Shown here: piece after piece, positions 61,146-64,000 of the stretch
How the letters are laid out: each line of letters opens with the position of its first letter
Numbering within the stretch: position 1 is the first letter of the stretch
Assembly (NCBI GenBank): GCA_020053595.1
Contig: JAGVMV010000040.1
Location: 1 to 64,000, forward strand
Direction: 5' to 3'
Length of the DNA stretch: 64,000 nucleotides
DNA from: Thermoleophilia bacterium
GTDB lineage: Bacteria > Actinomycetota > Thermoleophilia > BMS3ABIN01
Translations under genes and position numbers: made by a program
Notes under the pieces: model-generated
Told to the model about the DNA's origin: nothing
Databases searched by the model: none
The model's input: only the letters and a program-made list of their open reading frames with translations

Positions 61146-62003
61146 TTGAAAACAATACTACTGTTACTCATTTGCGCCACATTTTTACTGGCCGGCTGTA
61201 ATGGTGGAGACGGCAGTAGCACAACATTAAATTCAGGATCTGTTCCTGCCCCCGTCGCGCCTACCGTTGCGGTCGGCGACTGGTATCGTCCGCCGTTGAA
61301 TGTTACCTGGCAGTGGCAATTAAAAGGAAAAGTCAATACAGGCTACCCTGTTGAGATTTACGACATCGACCTTTTTGATTCTTCAGAACCCCTGATCGAC
61401 ACAATCCAATCATCGGGCAGCAAAGTGACCTGTTATTTCTCCGCCGGCTCGTATGAAAACTGGCGGCTGGATGCATCCGATTTCTCTCAGGGAGACCTTG
61501 GTAACACTCTGGAAGGGTGGGAAGACGAAAAGTGGCTGGATATTCGCTCGGCTAATGTCCGCCGGATCATGCAGAAACGCCTCGACCTGGCAAAACAAAA
61601 AGGTTGTGACGGTGTCGAGCCGGACAATATGGACGGTTACGATAATGACTCTGGATTTGACTTAAGCGCGACCGATCAGCTGGCATTCAATCGTTTTATC
61701 GCCGACGAGGCACATAAAAGGGGCTTGTCGGTGGGCCTCAAGAACGATCTCGATCAGGTCAAACAGCTGGTTGAATATTTCGATTTCAGCGTCAACGAGC
61801 AATGCCACGAGTTCGACGAATGCGATCAGCTGTCACCTTTTATCAAGTCAGGGAAGCCGGTGCTGAACGCGGAATATCAGGAGGAGCTGATCACAAACGC
61901 GGCAAAGCGACAGTCACTCTGCGATGCGGCCGCCAGGGAAGAATTCAGTACCTTGATCCTGCCGCTTACGCTCGACGATTCTTTCCGGTACAGCTGTTCG
62001 TGA
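61146..62003 (+). CDS. GH114-like lipoprotein hydrolase
   Basis: A 285-residue exported protein with lipobox LAGC. The mature domain matches the endo-alpha-1,4-polygalactosaminidase/TM1410 family: WQWQLKGKVNTGYPVEIYDI, KVTCYFSAGSYENWR, WLDIRSANVRRIM, GCDGVEPDNMDGY and NEQCHEFDEC. It may cut galactosamine-containing exopolysaccharide. The start is TTG 61146, chosen because AAGGAAGG lies 7 nt upstream; ATG 61116 has none. Confidence 0.85.
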   Translation: MKTILLLLICATFLLAGCNGGDGSSTTLNSGSVPAPVAPTVAVGDWYRPPLNVTWQWQLKGKVNTGYPVEIYDIDLFDSSEPLIDTIQSSGSKVTCYFSAGSYENWRLDASDFSQGDLGNTLEGWEDEKWLDIRSANVRRIMQKRLDLAKQKGCDGVEPDNMDGYDNDSGFDLSATDQLAFNRFIADEAHKRGLSVGLKNDLDQVKQLVEYFDFSVNEQCHEFDECDQLSPFIKSGKPVLNAEYQEELITNAAKRQSLCDAAAREEFSTLILPLTLDDSFRYSCS

Positions 62004-62162
62004 GCGAGCCTGAGGAGTAAAGTTGCCCGAGATATTTCTCCGGGATCAAGACTGACGCGAAACCCCCCGGAGTGGGACTCCCGGTGCTCATTAACGTCCA
62101 TCCGCCGGATGCGATAAAATATTGTCAGGCAGGTTTCTTCCATCCCCCACAGGCAGCTCCCC

Positions 62163-62849
62163 ATGAAAACATACGTCCTCGGTGATATCCATGGCGCCTG
62201 CCGGGCGCTGACACAGGTTTTCGAGCGCAGCGGTTACGACGCGCAAAGCGACCGGCTGATTTTCCTCGGCGACGTGGTGGATGGCTGGTCGCAGTCGCCT
62301 GAGAGCATCGAGGAGCTGTTGAAAGTGAAGCACCTCATTCATCTGCTTGGCAACCATGATCTCTGGGCGCTCAACTGGTTGCTTAACGGCAAGAGACCTG
62401 CCATGTGGTTGGAGCAGGGCGGCCTGGCGACCATGGAAGCATATAGCCGGCGCGATTGGCGGGCGAAAAAGGGCGAACATCTCGATTTTCTGATGAAGGG
62501 CAGGCTCAAGTTTCTGGATGAGGAGAATCGGCTTTTCGTCCACGCCGGAATTGACCCGATGGTGCCGCTGAATCAACAGGTGGAATCCGATCTGTTCTGG
62601 GACCGTATGCTGTTCGACCTGGTAGATGGGGTGCCGGATTACAAGGAGATCTTCATCGGGCATACGGTGACCCTGACCGAAGGCACCGACAAGCCGCTGC
62701 AATTTGGAGAAAAAGACAATATCTGGCGTCTCGATACCGGCGCCGGCTACTATGGCAAGCTCACGATCATGGATGTCGAGACCAAGGAGTACTGGCAATC
62801 GGACCCGGTGCCGGGGCTGTATCCGGATGAACTGGGCCGTTTAGGGTAA
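62163..62849 (+). CDS. Calcineurin-like metallophosphatase
   Basis: A 228-residue phosphatase of the PrpA/ApaH-like group. GDIHG, GDVVDGWSQS, GNHD and VHAGIDP are the metal ligands. The C-terminus (FIGHTVTL and TGAGYYGKLTIMDVETKEYW) is complete. It may dephosphorylate proteins or cleave Ap4A. There is no clear Shine-Dalgarno at ATG 62163. Confidence 0.88.
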   Translation: MKTYVLGDIHGACRALTQVFERSGYDAQSDRLIFLGDVVDGWSQSPESIEELLKVKHLIHLLGNHDLWALNWLLNGKRPAMWLEQGGLATMEAYSRRDWRAKKGEHLDFLMKGRLKFLDEENRLFVHAGIDPMVPLNQQVESDLFWDRMLFDLVDGVPDYKEIFIGHTVTLTEGTDKPLQFGEKDNIWRLDTGAGYYGKLTIMDVETKEYWQSDPVPGLYPDELGRLG

Positions 62850-62864
62850 GATCAGAACGTCGCC

Positions 62865-63080
62865 ATGAAATCTTTAAAAGGAAAAAATCGGAGCGAAGCG
62901 ACGGAAGCTGGCAGAGGCGACCACTCTCACCAGCGCCCCAGCGCCCGCGCTTTTTTCACCAACTGGCATGAGTCGGGCCTGCCGTTCATCAGCAAACTGC
63001 GTCTCACCTTCCGCAACCAGTGGATCAAGATCAGGCATGGCCGGAGCTGCTGCGGACACGAAGGCGAACCGGGTTGCTGA
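62865..63080 (+). CDS. Small protein with Cys-Cys-Gly/GEPGC tail
   Basis: A 71-residue protein. The N-terminus is hydrophilic; the C-terminal half (FFTNWHESGLPFISKLRLTF, then NQWIKIRHGRSCCGHEGEPGC) looks folded and carries a three-Cys motif, like a short metal-binding end. It starts 15 nt after the phosphatase and could be co-transcribed. The ribosome site is poor. Confidence 0.5.
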   Translation: MKSLKGKNRSEATEAGRGDHSHQRPSARAFFTNWHESGLPFISKLRLTFRNQWIKIRHGRSCCGHEGEPGC

Positions 63081-63199
63081 CAGGTTTCCCCGGAGTCCCG
63101 GCGGGACTCACAATAATATTCATCGAAATTAACACGGCTTAACGCCCTTTTCTTGCACCTCATCCCGTTTCATTAGATAATTAGATTGTGGATTCACCA

Positions 63200-63231
63200 T
63201 GACCTTGAGGCTCGCTTTAAGGTCAATTTTT
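63200..63231 (+). terminator. Probable intrinsic terminator
   Basis: TGACCTT (63200-63206) and AAGGTCA (63219-63225) pair around 12 nt and are followed by ATTTTT. It would end the phosphatase transcript before the transketolase gene. Confidence 0.55.
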
Positions 63232-63295
63232 ATGCAAAGGGCCGGATTAGACCGGTTATCAATCAGATTTCGGCCCTGTCCGGAGGCACTACCCG

Positions 63296-64000
63296 CTGGA
63301 TATCCAGAAACTCAAAGAAACCGCTAACCTGTTGCGCCAGGACGTCGTCCGCATGGTCACCGAGGCCGGCTCCGGACACCCCGGCGGGTCGCTCTCATCG
63401 GCAGACATCGTCACGGCGCTCTTCTTCCATACAATGAAGCATCGCCCGGATGAGCCCAAGTGGCCCGAACGCGATCGCTTCATACTCAGCAAGGGCCACT
63501 GTGCCCCCGTCCTTTACGCGGCTCTCGCCCGCAGTGGCTACTTCCCCGTCTGCGACCTCCTGAACCTGCGCAAGATCGACTGTCACCTGCAGGGCCATCC
63601 TGATATGCATAAAACCCGGGGCGTGGAGATATCCTCCGGCTCCCTGGGTCAGGGGCTATCGGTTTCGGTGGGAATGGCGCTGGCCATGCGTCTGGACAAG
63701 CTGCCGGGCCACATTTTTACCCTTATGGGTGACGGCGAGTCGCAGGAGGGTGAAATCTGGGAAGCCGCCATGGCGGCTTCCCACTACAATCTCAATAACC
63801 TCACGGCGATCGTCGATGCTAATGGTCTGCAGATCGACGGTTTCACCAAAGATGTCATGAATGTCGAGCCGCTGGCGGCCAAATACGAGGCCTTTGGCTG
63901 GACCGTTCGCCAGATCGACGGGCACAATATGGAACAGATTGTCGAGGCGCTCGACTGGAGCAGGTCCGTGGAAGGCCCGGCGGCCATCATCGCCAAAACC
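63296..64000 (+). CDS. Transketolase N-terminal subunit (partial)
   Basis: The first 235 codons of a TPP enzyme, open at the window edge. DIQKLKETANLLRQDVVRMV is followed by TEAGSGHPGGSLSSADIV, ILSKGHCAPVLYAAL, the TPP/metal loop GDGESQEGEIWEAAM and DANGLQIDG. The shortness of a matching N-terminus and the family suggest a split transketolase. No ATG, GTG or TTG begins the frame before the conserved part; CTG 63296 lies 9 nt after GGAGG and gives the expected M-D-I-Q-K-L start. A sequencing error at this codon is possible. Confidence 0.85.
   Translation, partial: MDIQKLKETANLLRQDVVRMVTEAGSGHPGGSLSSADIVTALFFHTMKHRPDEPKWPERDRFILSKGHCAPVLYAALARSGYFPVCDLLNLRKIDCHLQGHPDMHKTRGVEISSGSLGQGLSVSVGMALAMRLDKLPGHIFTLMGDGESQEGEIWEAAMAASHYNLNNLTAIVDANGLQIDGFTKDVMNVEPLAAKYEAFGWTVRQIDGHNMEQIVEALDWSRSVEGPAAIIAKT

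Overview
The window reads as chromosomal DNA from a deep-branching actinobacterium, for instance a Thermoleophilia-, Geothermincolia- or Coriobacteriia-like lineage; this placement is inferred from gene content only. The base composition is GC-rich, and GTG and TTG starts are common. The strongest markers are a myo-inositol-phosphate synthase next to a phosphatidylinositol-phosphate synthase, and a kinase/FHA/PP2C/RodA/PbpA/PASTA-kinase cluster like the mycobacterial pstP locus. No rRNA, CRISPR array, prophage or complete insertion sequence was seen.

Layout: 1-100 is a perfect palindrome at the very edge, probably an assembly fold-back. 88-3705 holds an AsnC-type sensor domain, a glucosylglycerate operon (deacetylase, GpgS, GpgP) and a bifunctional-nuclease-family gene. 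3821-5638 has tRNA-Ile(GAT), a frameshifted BNR/Ycf48-like remnant and a clan GH-A hydrolase. 5865-7502 is a GAF/HD-GYP protein. 7532-11486 (minus) is a phosphatidylinositol block: PI-phosphate synthase, inositol-phosphate synthase with a lysine-rich tail, and a GT4-PHP fusion. 11651-20823 (minus) is the cell-wall/division signalling cluster. 20930-27151 (plus) holds a lipoprotein, tRNA-Leu(CAG), a membrane protein, DUF4446, pheA, a zinc-ribbon protein and a HAMP-GAF-GGDEF-HD-GYP protein.

27200-40687 (minus) is a long housekeeping run, read upstream to downstream: rplM-rpsI, an alanine-racemase-fold enzyme, yqeK, a Cys-rich protein, glmM, glmS, acpS, nnr, a CBS protein, alr, a CCA-adding-type enzyme, a small protein and an ABC exporter. 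40869-48375 (plus) supplies GDP-mannose (phosphomannomutase, PGI/PMI, nucleotidyltransferase) with ahcY-mtnA in the middle. 48413-57131 has vapBC, comF, hpf, secA, two membrane glycosyltransferases and prfB with a programmed frameshift. 57190-64000 is a more accessory stretch: small ORFs, two more toxin-antitoxin modules around a lone hisG, an AlkD-like repair protein, a GH114-like lipoprotein, a metallophosphatase, and the start of a split transketolase that runs off the edge.

The parts connect. GDP-mannose genes could feed mannosylation of the phosphatidylinositol made by the 7.5-11.5 kb block. GlmS/GlmM and alanine racemase feed peptidoglycan, whose synthases RodA and PbpA sit with the PASTA kinase and its phosphatase. 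I found no clear-cut new defence or mobile system. The least ordinary items are the GT4-PHP fusion with an altered EX7E motif, the lysine-rich tail on inositol-phosphate synthase, the predicted leaderless BrnT toxin transcript, housekeeping genes placed directly behind toxin-antitoxin modules, and an apparent CTG start on transketolase.
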